A DNA stretch of 64,000 nucleotides from Phenylobacterium koreense (lineage in GTDB: Bacteria; Pseudomonadota; Alphaproteobacteria; Caulobacterales; Caulobacteraceae): positions 1-64,000 of the forward strand of contig NZ_JBEPLU010000003.1 of assembly GCF_040545335.1 (NCBI RefSeq), read 5' to 3'. The notes under the pieces were generated by a model, which ran no database searches, had not been told where the DNA came from, and saw only the letters and a program-made list of their open reading frames with translations. This document shows positions 44,894-53,582 of the stretch, in pieces (the stretch's first letter is position 1; every line of letters begins with the position of its first letter). The translations under genes and the position numbers were made by a program.

Positions 44894-46068
44894 GCCCCCG
44901 ATACGCTCGCGCTAAAGAGATCACGCAGCCTGTCAGCATAAACGCCAAGCGGTCCGCGCGCCTTCTCGAAGCTCTCCAAGCTGTCGCGCGCCAACAAATC
45001 CCGGCGAGCTATACAGTCGTGGAGGTAGACGAGCGCCTCATCCGTCGACGTCCCGGTGACCGGTATCATCCAGCCATACCCAAGCATGCCGAACAAGCCG
45101 CTGAATTTTCGACTATAGGCTACGGGGACGACTGGGGTGCCGCTGGACAGCGCGGCGATGCAGGCGTGCATTCGGCCGGCGATGAGAAAATCCATCGCCG
45201 AGATGTACGACTTCGCCTCTGACGGTCCGGCAAAGTCGGCGACCCGCACCGCGGAGGGGAACTCCTCTGCCAGCTTGTCGGCGACGCTACGGTCGTCGTC
45301 CCAGAGGATATGCGGGTGGGTCGCGTGCGTGATGAGGTGCGCTTCCATATCGGGTCGCGCCTCGATATCTCGCAACAGCCGCCGCATCAGTTCGGCATAG
45401 TGAACCTCGAGGCCAAAGCGGTTGCGCCCAGAATCGGCCTCATTGAAGAGCAGGCCGGAGACGTTAACCCCAACCCGTACCTTTGCTCCGCCACGCTCCG
45501 CACTTCGATCGACGTAAGGCAGCGCAAAGGCGACATCCACCGACAAGAGGCCTTTTGCGGTCGGCGCGAGCTGTCGAAGAACGTCCAACGACAACTGATC
45601 GCGGGCGACAACGGTGTCAGCACGGGATAAGGCCACCTTCGCGAAGGGCCTGTAGGCGGGCTTGGTGAACGGACCGATGGTTTGCGGCGACAGGAGCAGC
45701 GGAATTCGCCGCGCGATGGTCATCATCTTCGTCAGCCAGAGAAAGGCGAAACGGCGCGGCCCGTAGATATCGGCGAAGCTGTCGCCGGCGCCGATATCCA
45801 ACACGCAATCCTGGTCGCCGATAGCGGACCAGAATCCGCTCGGACTCAGAAGGCTTCGCGTATCGATCGTGAAATCGGTCACCCGAGGATCATTGAGATA
45901 ACTGATCTCTCCTTCCCGCATGCCGAGGATCATGAACTCGGGTTCGAGATCCAAGTCTTCAGCGACCTGGCGCGCGATGGCCAAGTTGGCCAACGTCAAC
46001 GCCCCGACTCCCAGATTCCCGGAGCTTGACGAGTGCCAGAGGAGGCCAACCTTAATCTTCTTACGCAT
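44890..46068 (-). CDS. Polysaccharide pyruvyl transferase family protein
   Basis: This 392-residue protein matches the CsaB/PssM-type pyruvyl transferases. Visible are the start LLWHSSSSGNLGVGALTLANL, DIGAGDSFADIYG, the LLSPQTIGPF motif with Gln, and FLIAGRMHACIAALSSGTPVVPVAYSRKF near the C-terminus, with its conserved Arg and His. It would add a pyruvate ketal from phosphoenolpyruvate to a sugar of the polysaccharide and give it negative charge. It is the first gene of the minus-strand export operon. Confidence 0.92.
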   Translation of the reverse strand: MRKKIKVGLLWHSSSSGNLGVGALTLANLAIARQVAEDLDLEPEFMILGMREGEISYLNDPRVTDFTIDTRSLLSPSGFWSAIGDQDCVLDIGAGDSFADIYGPRRFAFLWLTKMMTIARRIPLLLSPQTIGPFTKPAYRPFAKVALSRADTVVARDQLSLDVLRQLAPTAKGLLSVDVAFALPYVDRSAERGGAKVRVGVNVSGLLFNEADSGRNRFGLEVHYAELMRRLLRDIEARPDMEAHLITHATHPHILWDDDRSVADKLAEEFPSAVRVADFAGPSEAKSYISAMDFLIAGRMHACIAALSSGTPVVPVAYSRKFSGLFGMLGYGWMIPVTGTSTDEALVYLHDCIARRDLLARDSLESFEKARGPLGVYADRLRDLFSASVSGA

Positions 46069-46343
46069 CGTCGCGATCGCCCAAAATCAGCGCGGCGGGT
46101 TGCACGCAGCTTTTTGGTGACTCCTCATGGATACTGTGTGTCCCTGCGGGAAACAGTGTTGCCGTTGGCCCGCTTCCTGCAGGTGTCGTGCCAAAGCCCC
46201 TCTCCTCTCCCAACCTTCTCATCGACCAACACGCTCTGCTAGATGGACCGGAGCTGCAATGGACGTCCGCCTCGGCCCCTTCCTTTAGCGGAGATAGAAC
46301 CTTGCCCCTACCACCAAGCGAAGCCGCAGTTCTGGAACAGTCG

Positions 46344-47414
46344 ATGAACCGGATGACCGACGTCGCCAAGTCGCGAGACGACACTTCACCTCCTAGGCTT
46401 CGGATCTGCCTCGCCGCCTCCGGCGGTGGGCACATCCGGCAGTTGCTTGACCTAGAACCGGTCTGGTCGCGGCACGACTACTTCTTTGTGTCGGAGGACA
46501 CCGCGCTGTCACGAAGCATCGCCGAGAAGCATCCGTCCCGCTTCGTTTCACACTTTGCCTTGGGGCAAGCACGGCTCGGCTCGCCGGCCCATATGCTTGG
46601 CGGAGCGCTCCGCAACTTCGTCGAATCCGCAAAAATAATGTTGGCCGAGCGACCGGACATTCTCATCACGACCGGAGCGGGCGCGGTTTTCTTCTCCGTG
46701 CTCTGGGCGCGGCTCCTCGGGGCGAAGGTCGTGATGATCGAGTCTTTCGCCCGCTTCCACGCCCCCTCTGTGTTCGGCCGCATGGCAGCTCCCTTCGCAC
46801 ATCAAAAAGTGGTTCAGTCCAAGGAGCTCTCAAGCTACTGGCCGGACGCAGCGGTCTTTGACCCCCTCCGCGAACTTGAGACACCCCGCCCCGAAAAGAA
46901 GCCGTTCCTATTCGCGACGGTTGGCGCAATTCTCCCTTTCGACAGGCTTGTGGCGATGGTCGCTGAGGCGCAGGCCCGCGGAGCTATTAAGGAGGCCGTC
47001 CTCATCCAGGTCGGAGTTGGGGGAACCTCGCCAAGTGATATCGAAACAGTCGAGACTCTTCCGTTTGAAGAAATGCAGCGACATCTACGAGAAGCCGAAG
47101 TCGTAATCTGCCACGGCGGAACGGGATCGCTAATCACTGCTCTTCGCGAAGGCTGCCGCGTCGTGGCAGTGCCGCGGCTATTTGAGTACGGCGAAGTTTA
47201 CGATGATCATCAGGCGGAGATAACCGGCGCGTTCATGGAACGCGGCTATATTGAGGTCGCCAACACGGCCGATGAATTGGTGGACGCACTTCAGAGGATC
47301 CGCGGGCGTACGCCCAAGGCCGTGACCAGCGACCCGGTGGCCCTTATTGATCACTTGCGCCAACTGCTGTCGGGATGGGAAGCAAAACTGTCGCGCCGGA
47401 AGCCCGCCAAATAG
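46344..47414 (+). CDS. Alg14-Alg13 fusion (PssD-PssE type) glycosyltransferase
   Basis: This 356-residue protein joins two halves of a GT28-like glycosyltransferase. The N-terminal half is Alg14/PssD-like (LRICLAASGGGHIRQLLDLEP, FFVSEDTAL, LITTGAGAVFFSVLWARLLGAKVVMIE). The C-terminal half is Alg13/PssE-like (FLFATVGAILPFDRLV, VVICHGGTGSLITALREG). In rhizobial EPS clusters these are separate genes. It adds a sugar, often glucuronate, to the lipid-linked unit. ATG 46344 is preferred; a GTG at 46188 would add 52 residues of no visible homology. It diverges from the pyruvyl transferase gene. Confidence 0.9.
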   Translation: MNRMTDVAKSRDDTSPPRLRICLAASGGGHIRQLLDLEPVWSRHDYFFVSEDTALSRSIAEKHPSRFVSHFALGQARLGSPAHMLGGALRNFVESAKIMLAERPDILITTGAGAVFFSVLWARLLGAKVVMIESFARFHAPSVFGRMAAPFAHQKVVQSKELSSYWPDAAVFDPLRELETPRPEKKPFLFATVGAILPFDRLVAMVAEAQARGAIKEAVLIQVGVGGTSPSDIETVETLPFEEMQRHLREAEVVICHGGTGSLITALREGCRVVAVPRLFEYGEVYDDHQAEITGAFMERGYIEVANTADELVDALQRIRGRTPKAVTSDPVALIDHLRQLLSGWEAKLSRRKPAK

Positions 47415-47544
47415 GCGACTGAAGCGTGGCTGGCTGCGCGGATCGAGCCCGACGCCGAGCCTTGAGCGCCGCCCACTGACTGCGCTCCAACTGAGACAAG
47501 GCAAGCTTCAGCGGCCAGATGTCACCATCTGGCCGCATTGCGTC

Positions 47545-49344
47545 TTAGGACGTGAACCCATACCAGATCGAGTTCAACCCGTGGGAAGGCACCCCGATCA
47601 AGGTGATCTCGTCGCCATTAGCAAAGCTGAGCACCGTGTTCTCCCCCACGTCCGCTATGCTGTAGCCGATCCCAGCGCGCAGATAGGGTGAAATATCGAT
47701 CGAATCCTGCCCCCCGCCAGCGCCGAAATCGGTCACGACATCTCGGCCACCGCCCATGGTGAAGCGGAACATATCGTTGCCCACGCCACCGGTAAGCAAA
47801 TCGTTTCCGGCGCCTCCGGCAAGGGTGTCATTGCCTGCGTTCCCGACAAGGGTGTCGTTGCCCGCGACGCCATCAAGCAGATTGCTCCCGCTGTTGCCGG
47901 TCAGCACATTATTCTCTTCGTTGCCGAAGCCGCTCCAGCCGTTTTTCGCCTCGGCGATAACCAGGTTCTCCATGTTCGCCGAGAGCGTATGAGTTCCGCG
48001 AGCAATCACGGTGTCCACGCCCTCACCTGGCTTTTCGACGATTGAAGCTTGTGAGTTCGGCACGTAGTAGGTGTCGTGTCCAGCTCCCCCAAAGAGAACG
48101 TCCTCGCCTCCCCGGCCGTCCAGCGTGTCGTCACGATCCGTGCCGACTAGGGTGTCGGCGCTCGAGCGCCCCACGAAGGTTTCCCCGACCTCTCCGCCAG
48201 TCCCGGGATCACCATCCGCGACATCCCCGCCGCCCTGCAAAGGAGGTGCGGGAGCTGGCTCGGGTGTCGGTTCGGGCGGCGCTGGCGCCGGGGTAGCCGG
48301 CTCTTCTGGCAATTGAACGCCAGGCTCGGTCATGCCGACGTGTAGCTTGAGCCAAGCCTCCACGACGGCCGCTCCGCTGTCTTGCACGGCGGAGATAATG
48401 ACGTTGCCCAACTCCGTCAGGCCCACATTCCCGGCGCTCTCAAAGTAACTTATGATTGATGCTTCGTTATTAGCGACATTGGAACCGATCGTGTTCTGGA
48501 GAAGAATCCAGGATATATTCTCCTTCCCCTCATAGGAAATTACGGTATTTCCCTTTAGATCAACGTCTTCAGCACCGTTTACGTAAATTCCGTTGGACCC
48601 CATCCCGACGATGAGATTGTCGTAGATTTTGATATTGTGAAAGGCGCTCTCTCCGGTGGTATCTCGAAAGAAGATACCTTGAGTTTTTTCACCATCACCT
48701 CGCGTAATTAAGTTACCTGAGATGAGTATATCGCTTGCCGTATTCGTTTCACCCATTTGATGAAACGAGATCGCATCCATATGATCGCCGGGCTTGGGAT
48801 AGAAATCGGTAAATCGGTTGCCCGAAATTACGACGCCCTGGCTGTTTGCGTTCATAACACCGGTTCTGGCAATATCGTGAAACTCATTGTCCTTTATAGT
48901 GATATTTTTACTGTCACTCTCGGCGATCGCACGATAAAGTTCATGAAATTCCGAATTGGAAATGCTGACGTTATCACTGAATGAGATCCGAATGCCCTGG
49001 TGATCATTCTGAGGGTCTCCATCCAAGGTTCCGTGAACGTCCAACCCCTCAAGGTGGATGTCCTTAGATCCGGCAATCTGCCACCCCCAATCCTTGGCAC
49101 TACCAGCATTCGATAGCTCGAGATTCTTAAGATTAATTCCACTACTATTTGAAATATTAAAATCAGTCAGAACCGCTAGATTACTGGCATCCGCCGATTG
49201 GATGCTAATACTACCCTCTATCTTTATTCCATCAATAGAAACGCCAGAGTACACTCCTGGCGCCAACATAATAACATCACCCGCCTGCGCCGATTTTATG
49301 GCCAAGTTGAGCGCATCAGCGCTATTTACAGTAATATTCGACAT
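47545..49344 (-). CDS. Secreted beta-helix protein with RTX calcium repeats
   Basis: This 599-residue protein starts MSNITVNSADALNLAIKSA and has a right-handed parallel beta-helix in residues 1-320 (NISISNSEFH, ITIKDNEFHD, VVISGNRFTDF style rungs). This is the fold of pectate lyases and alginate epimerases. A Pro-rich linker (PATPAPAPPEPTPEPAP) leads to hemolysin-type repeats such as GGAGHDTY, GNAGNDTL and GGAGNDLL at 440-560. It lacks a Sec signal and should leave by type I secretion. A role as lyase, epimerase or structural matrix protein is inferred. The helix part is AT-richer than its neighbours. Confidence 0.88.
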   Translation of the reverse strand: MSNITVNSADALNLAIKSAQAGDVIMLAPGVYSGVSIDGIKIEGSISIQSADASNLAVLTDFNISNSSGINLKNLELSNAGSAKDWGWQIAGSKDIHLEGLDVHGTLDGDPQNDHQGIRISFSDNVSISNSEFHELYRAIAESDSKNITIKDNEFHDIARTGVMNANSQGVVISGNRFTDFYPKPGDHMDAISFHQMGETNTASDILISGNLITRGDGEKTQGIFFRDTTGESAFHNIKIYDNLIVGMGSNGIYVNGAEDVDLKGNTVISYEGKENISWILLQNTIGSNVANNEASIISYFESAGNVGLTELGNVIISAVQDSGAAVVEAWLKLHVGMTEPGVQLPEEPATPAPAPPEPTPEPAPAPPLQGGGDVADGDPGTGGEVGETFVGRSSADTLVGTDRDDTLDGRGGEDVLFGGAGHDTYYVPNSQASIVEKPGEGVDTVIARGTHTLSANMENLVIAEAKNGWSGFGNEENNVLTGNSGSNLLDGVAGNDTLVGNAGNDTLAGGAGNDLLTGGVGNDMFRFTMGGGRDVVTDFGAGGGQDSIDISPYLRAGIGYSIADVGENTVLSFANGDEITLIGVPSHGLNSIWYGFTS

Positions 49345-49796
49345 GCGCAGCGTCCCCACAACGAGTCCCAACCGAAACAGCTGCCACTTATGATTGGCAC
49401 CAGTCTCGAATTTACATCATTACGTGCCGCGGGCGTTTTAGACGCCGTGAACATTGATGGTTATTTTTTGTATAACGGAACGCTATACAAACTATTTAAT
49501 AACCATCTCTCGACACGCGCTGGTGGTGGCGCACAACTAAGTACAAAAATACCCTTGTTATCAATTTTGATAGGCAGATATTTCGTAAAGTTGCGTTCAC
49601 CAACAGCATGAGAGACCATATTTGGCGGCACATCATGCCGTAATGTGGCCAGTTGCCTCACTGTCGGCCAATCAAAACTGCGACTACGGAGACGATACCA
49701 ATGCTATATTGGTTATACTGACGCTTGTATCGAGGACGTCCGCAAGCTTGCGCCCCGAAAGGTCCGCCGCGGAAACATTTGCTGAGCAACAGCGGA
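49345..49796. other. AT-rich intergenic region with a large imperfect inverted repeat
   Basis: No gene is supported here. The base composition is much more AT-rich than the genome background, and the region lies between the beta-helix/RTX gene and the IS nest. An imperfect inverted repeat at 49457-49506 is its main feature. It probably contains the promoter of the beta-helix gene. Confidence 0.55.
49457..49506. repeat. Two-part inverted repeat (cruciform-like)
   Basis: The outer arms ATGGTTATT (49457-49465) and AATAACCAT (49498-49506) and the inner arms TTGTATA (49468-49474) and TATACAA (49484-49490) are complementary. The inner unpaired parts differ in length (2 and 7 bases). It lies about 110-160 bp upstream of the beta-helix/RTX start. 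Confidence 0.6.
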
Positions 49797-49800
49797 CTAG

Positions 49801-49994
49801 GTCCTGTTTACGAAGTGCCTGACCCATAGTCGGCCGGAGGCGACGAGGATGAAGCCGAGACAGCTATCGGCGGTCTTGTCGTATCGGGTGGCAAGCCCGC
49901 GGCTGCGCTTGAGCTTTGGGAAGCACCGCTCGACGAGATTCCTCAGCACATAGACGTGGCCGTCGATGGGGCGCGTGCTGGTAAGCGCGCACAA
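49801..49994 (-). pseudogene. IS5-family transposase, C-terminal fragment
   Basis: The minus-strand frame encodes RPIDGHVYVLRNLVERCFPKLKRSRGLATRYDKTADS, given here as key parts RNLVERCF and LATRYDK, which is the conserved end of IS5-type (IS427 group) transposases; the RNxVERxFxKLK stretch carries the catalytic Glu. Everything upstream of the RPID segment is missing and replaced by IS66 sequence. A CTAG at 49797-49800 directly before it could be the target site. Confidence 0.75.
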
Positions 49995-50054
49995 CGGCCG
50001 CGTTGATCATCTGAGGCTGTCCCGGCCTTAGTGATTCCACCACGCCGGACCATG

Positions 50055-51114
50055 TCGCCGGTCGAGCGCTCGCTGGGCACGAGGCCGGGGACTGTCAGGA
50101 AGCCGCTGCATCTGCCGCGGATCGAGACCGTGGTGGATGTGGACGACAAGGCCTGCCCCTGCTGCGCCGGCGCACTGCACCTGATCGGCGAGGAGCGCGC
50201 CGAGCGTCTCGACATCGTGCCCGCCCAGCTCCGGGTGCTGGTGGTGCGCCGGCCGAAGTACGCCTGCCGCGTCTGCGAGGACGTGGTGGTCCGGGCCCCG
50301 GCGCCGGCCCGGCTGATCGAGGGCGGGATCCCGACAGAGGCGACGGTCGCCCATGTGGTGGTCGCCAAGTACGCCGATCACCTGCCGCTCTATCGTCAGG
50401 CCCAGATCTACGCTCGTCAGGGGATCAAGCTTGATCGCTCCACCTTGGCGGACTGGACCGGCCGGGCGGCCTTCCTGCTCCGGCCGGTGCACGAGCACCT
50501 GCTACAAACCCTCCGACGATCGCCCAAGCTCTTCGCCGATGAGACCACGGCGCCGGTGCTCGATCCCGGATGCGGCGCCACCAAGACCGGCCAGCTCTGG
50601 GCCTATGCCCGCGATGACAGACCCTGGGGCGGGGCCGATCCGCCGGCCGTGGCCTATGTCTACGCCCCCGATCGCAAGGCCGAGCGGCCGATGGCCCATC
50701 TCGCAGGCTTCAGCGGCGTACTGCAGGTGGACGGCTATGGCAGCTACCGGCCCCTGGCGGAAAAGGCCAGTCCAGCTCACCTTCTGCTGGGCCCACGTGC
50801 GCCGGCGCTTCTATGAGCTGGCCGCCGCCGGCCCGGCTCCGATAGCCACTGAGGCCCTCGATCGGATCAAAGCGCTCTACGCCATCGAGGCCGAGATCCG
50901 CGGCCAGGATCACCACGCTCGCCACGCAGCCCGCCAGGTAAGCAGCCGCCCCCTCGTCGAGGATCTTGAGCCCTGGCTGCGGGGCAAGTTCACCACCATC
51001 AGCCAGAAAACCAAGCTCACCGAGGCGATCCGCTACGCGCTCTCGCGCTGGGCTGGCCTCACCCTCTTCCTGGGCGACGGCCGCATCGAGCTCGACAACA
51101 ACATCGTCGAGCGA
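50055..51114 (+). pseudogene. IS66-family transposase, truncated and frameshifted
   Basis: The frame from about 50055 has the IS66 TnpC features: the zinc-like CPCCAGALHLIGE and YACRVCEDVV, AKYADHLPLYRQAQIYARQGI, then the catalytic DETTAPVLDPG and VDGYGSY. Near 50770 the frame shifts; the next frame continues VQLTFCWAHVRRRFYEL and ends with ELDNNIVER at 51114, where the next element begins. The N-terminal helix-turn-helix region and the C-terminal end are missing. It cannot encode an active transposase. Confidence 0.85.
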
Positions 51115-51115
51115 C

Positions 51116-51244
51116 ACGACGCACTGTCTTCGGATCGATCTGGACCAGCGCGTAGGCGCGCCTTTTCGAGAAGCCACGCTCCGCCATCAGGCGGAGCACA
51201 GCCTCCCGGCGCGCTGCAGGCCCGATTGGTTTTTTCCCAGGAAG
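51116..51244 (-). pseudogene. IS3-family transposase OrfB, N-terminal fragment
   Basis: In the frame shifted from OrfA the sequence reads [18 protein letters not shown] then [13 protein letters not shown], the usual start of IS3-type (IS407 group) OrfB after its programmed-frameshift region. It is cut at 51116, exactly where the IS66 fragment starts, so the catalytic DDE core is lost. Confidence 0.8.
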
Positions 51245-51489
51245 TCCTTCAGCGCCGACACGTCCAGCATCGACTCCGCCAGCAGCTTCTTCAGCTGTCG
51301 GTTCTCGCCCTCCAGCGTTTTGAGCTTCTGCGCGTCCGACACGCTCATGCCGCTGTATTTCGCCTTCCAACGATAAATAGTCTCCTCGCTAATCCCGTGC
51401 CGCCGGCACACGTCCGCCGTTGGGCTCCCGGCCTCCTGCTCCCGCAGCACGCCGATGATCTGCGCCTCGTTGAACCTGCTCTTCTTCAT
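51187..51489 (-). CDS. IS3-family transposase OrfA
   Basis: This 100-residue protein starts [21 protein letters not shown] and has the helix-turn-helix of IS3 OrfA ([23 protein letters not shown] in parts). A leucine-zipper-like stretch follows ([20 protein letters not shown]). It is intact, but the rest of the element is cut off (see the OrfB fragment), so it is not expected to transpose on its own. The left-end inverted repeat of the element lies at about 51541-51550. Confidence 0.85.
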   Translation of the reverse strand: MKKSRFNEAQIIGVLREQEAGSPTADVCRRHGISEETIYRWKAKYSGMSVSDAQKLKTLEGENRQLKKLLAESMLDVSALKDFLGKNQSGLQRAGRLCSA

Positions 51490-51540
51490 GTCCGTCTCCT
51501 TAGGTGACGGACTCTCACTCAAAACGCGGGATCAGGAAGG

Positions 51541-51550
51541 GGGCAGGTCA
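51541..51550. repeat. IS3 element terminal inverted repeat end
   Basis: Read on the minus strand the element begins TGACCTGCCC, the common end of IS407-type IS3 elements, about 50 bp before the OrfA start. The matching right end is missing because the element is truncated. Confidence 0.55.
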
Positions 51551-51654
51551 TGATCTATAGGACTCGCGCGCGTCGCGCCGCTGCAGAGCGGCCGAACGCT
51601 GGACCCAGCGCGGGAATGCTCGATCGAGGGGAAGCTAGGCCAATGAGGTTAGGC

Positions 51655-53355
51655 TCAATGCGCCGGCTTAAGGAACGCCCCCGGCACGCCGGAATTGCCC
51701 GTAACGACCCAAGCGTCAGGTCGCTCGCCCTTCACTTTTATTCCGCTAGTACGGTTCCCTCGCACGACGACGTTAGCATCACCGGCGTGCAATAATAAAC
51801 CAATGGACGGTCCAATAAGGGTATTATTCTCGATGACAACATCCCTCGTATTGCGACCATAGCTTATTATAGCTCCAGCTGTCGGCTCGATCGTCTGGAA
51901 AAAATTTCCACGAATACGAATTCTGTGGTCCCCCTCGACCCTAGAGGGCTCACCTTGAAATGTAAGCGGACGAACGGCATTTGTTATCCGATTACCTTCT
52001 ACTGTTACCCGCCGATTATCCGCATAGATAGATATCCCATTTCCATGGATACCTCGGATATCATTCATTGTATTGTTCGCGATGGTGACATTGCTCGCGC
52101 CCATCAGGAGAATTCCGGTCCTCCCTAGGCGTTCAAACCGATTGCCGACGATTTCGACATTGGAGATCGGCCGAAGGCCGGTTCGGATGCCCGATCCCCG
52201 CTCAATGTCGGTGATCGTATTCCCCGAGATCAACGCGCCATCCAGGCGGCTCGGCACGATCACCCCAGCTCCACTGTAGAGGGTGGAGCGTCTGAACACA
52301 TTGTTGACGATTTTTGCCCTTGAGGAAATCCCGCCGAGGTTCGCGATCTGAAAACCGCCGCCGCGCTTCCCGCCCACAAAATTTTCAAACACGAATCCAC
52401 GGATTACGACGTCGGACCTCCCGCGAAGGTCAAATCCAGTTCGCCCGCTCCCCACCACCAGCCCTTCGCCGTTCGGCGTCCTGGGCCATACGATGGCCCG
52501 GCCGGCCCCAAGCGTCGCGTAGGTTCCCGGTCGGTCGACTAAGCTTGGCGCATTCATAAGCGCCAAACGACCGTCCCGATTCTTGTACAGCGAGAGCTTC
52601 GCCGGGTCGAAGCGCAGGCGATCACCGTCGACTTCGATGATCTTACGCCGAGCGACGTTGTTTCCGGCGATCCAGAATGAAAGCTCTGCGTCGCCAGCCC
52701 CCTCAGGCAGCAGCTTGGCTAACGCCTTCGAACGAACCTCTCCACGTTCGGCCGCATCGGCCTCCTGCAACGGGAGAATTTTGTATTCCTGGATATCATC
52801 AGACAGGAACGGCTCTTTGGGGTTAGGATACTGGCTCTCGTAAAGCTGGCCTGAGCCGTCGAAAAACTTGACGGCGTCCACTGGCGTTGGAACGAAGATC
52901 ACCAAGCTCAACTGCTTCCAGTTAACCGCCCCGCCGCAGGCCTCCGACGAAGAGCATCGCTGAACCGAAATGACCGGATCCGAACCATTGAAGATCGCAG
53001 GCTCCGGGCCCCATTGATCGCCAGCATAGGTGATCGGCTGCTCGGCGGTTCCGCTCGCAGGCAACCGAATTGCTCCGCGATAAGCCACCCCCCCCCGAAA
53101 GCGCACCGTGTCCCCGGGCTCCAGTTTCACGGACTTCGAATTGTCGGCCGCCAGGGGATCGCCCGGCGCCCGCTTCCAGGCGAGGGCCGGCGATGTCCCC
53201 GCCGCAGCGTCTGATCCGTGCAGATAGTCCACGTAGTATACAGTCGCGTCGCACGCCCCCCCGCACGCCGCGGAGAAGAGCAAACCCGCCACGCCAAGGC
53301 TAAGGTTCCATCTGCAGAAGCGTGTGATGCGAGAAATCCAAAGGCCGTGATTCAT
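51655..53355 (-). CDS. Secreted right-handed beta-helix repeat protein
   Basis: This 566-residue protein has a signal peptide ending near residue 35 (WNLSLGVAGLLFSAACGGA). The DUF1565-like start YYVDYLHGSDAAAGTSPALAWK is typical of exported beta-helix carbohydrate-active proteins. From about residue 320 on there are rungs such as NVEIVGNRFERLG, NVTIANNTMNDI and VTVEGNRITNA. It may cleave or modify the polysaccharide during export, as periplasmic lyases do. It lacks RTX repeats. It diverges from the flippase gene to its right. Confidence 0.85.
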   Translation of the reverse strand: MNHGLWISRITRFCRWNLSLGVAGLLFSAACGGACDATVYYVDYLHGSDAAAGTSPALAWKRAPGDPLAADNSKSVKLEPGDTVRFRGGVAYRGAIRLPASGTAEQPITYAGDQWGPEPAIFNGSDPVISVQRCSSSEACGGAVNWKQLSLVIFVPTPVDAVKFFDGSGQLYESQYPNPKEPFLSDDIQEYKILPLQEADAAERGEVRSKALAKLLPEGAGDAELSFWIAGNNVARRKIIEVDGDRLRFDPAKLSLYKNRDGRLALMNAPSLVDRPGTYATLGAGRAIVWPRTPNGEGLVVGSGRTGFDLRGRSDVVIRGFVFENFVGGKRGGGFQIANLGGISSRAKIVNNVFRRSTLYSGAGVIVPSRLDGALISGNTITDIERGSGIRTGLRPISNVEIVGNRFERLGRTGILLMGASNVTIANNTMNDIRGIHGNGISIYADNRRVTVEGNRITNAVRPLTFQGEPSRVEGDHRIRIRGNFFQTIEPTAGAIISYGRNTRDVVIENNTLIGPSIGLLLHAGDANVVVRGNRTSGIKVKGERPDAWVVTGNSGVPGAFLKPAH

Positions 53356-53582
53356 GGCCGCCCTGCTCAAGCAAATTTCCGAGCCTACGGCGCATCGCCG
53401 CGAAACACGACCTTAACCGCTCATACCTCGCCGCCGATTGTCACGCAGAGCTTGCCAGCGCGCATTCGTTTCGGCAGTGATCGGTTTGATAGCATAAGGA
53501 CCGCCGAATAAATTCCGCCCGCGATCCAGCCACCTAACGGCAGACACAAATTGACCCAGCGCATCACATTTGGACCCTCAGC

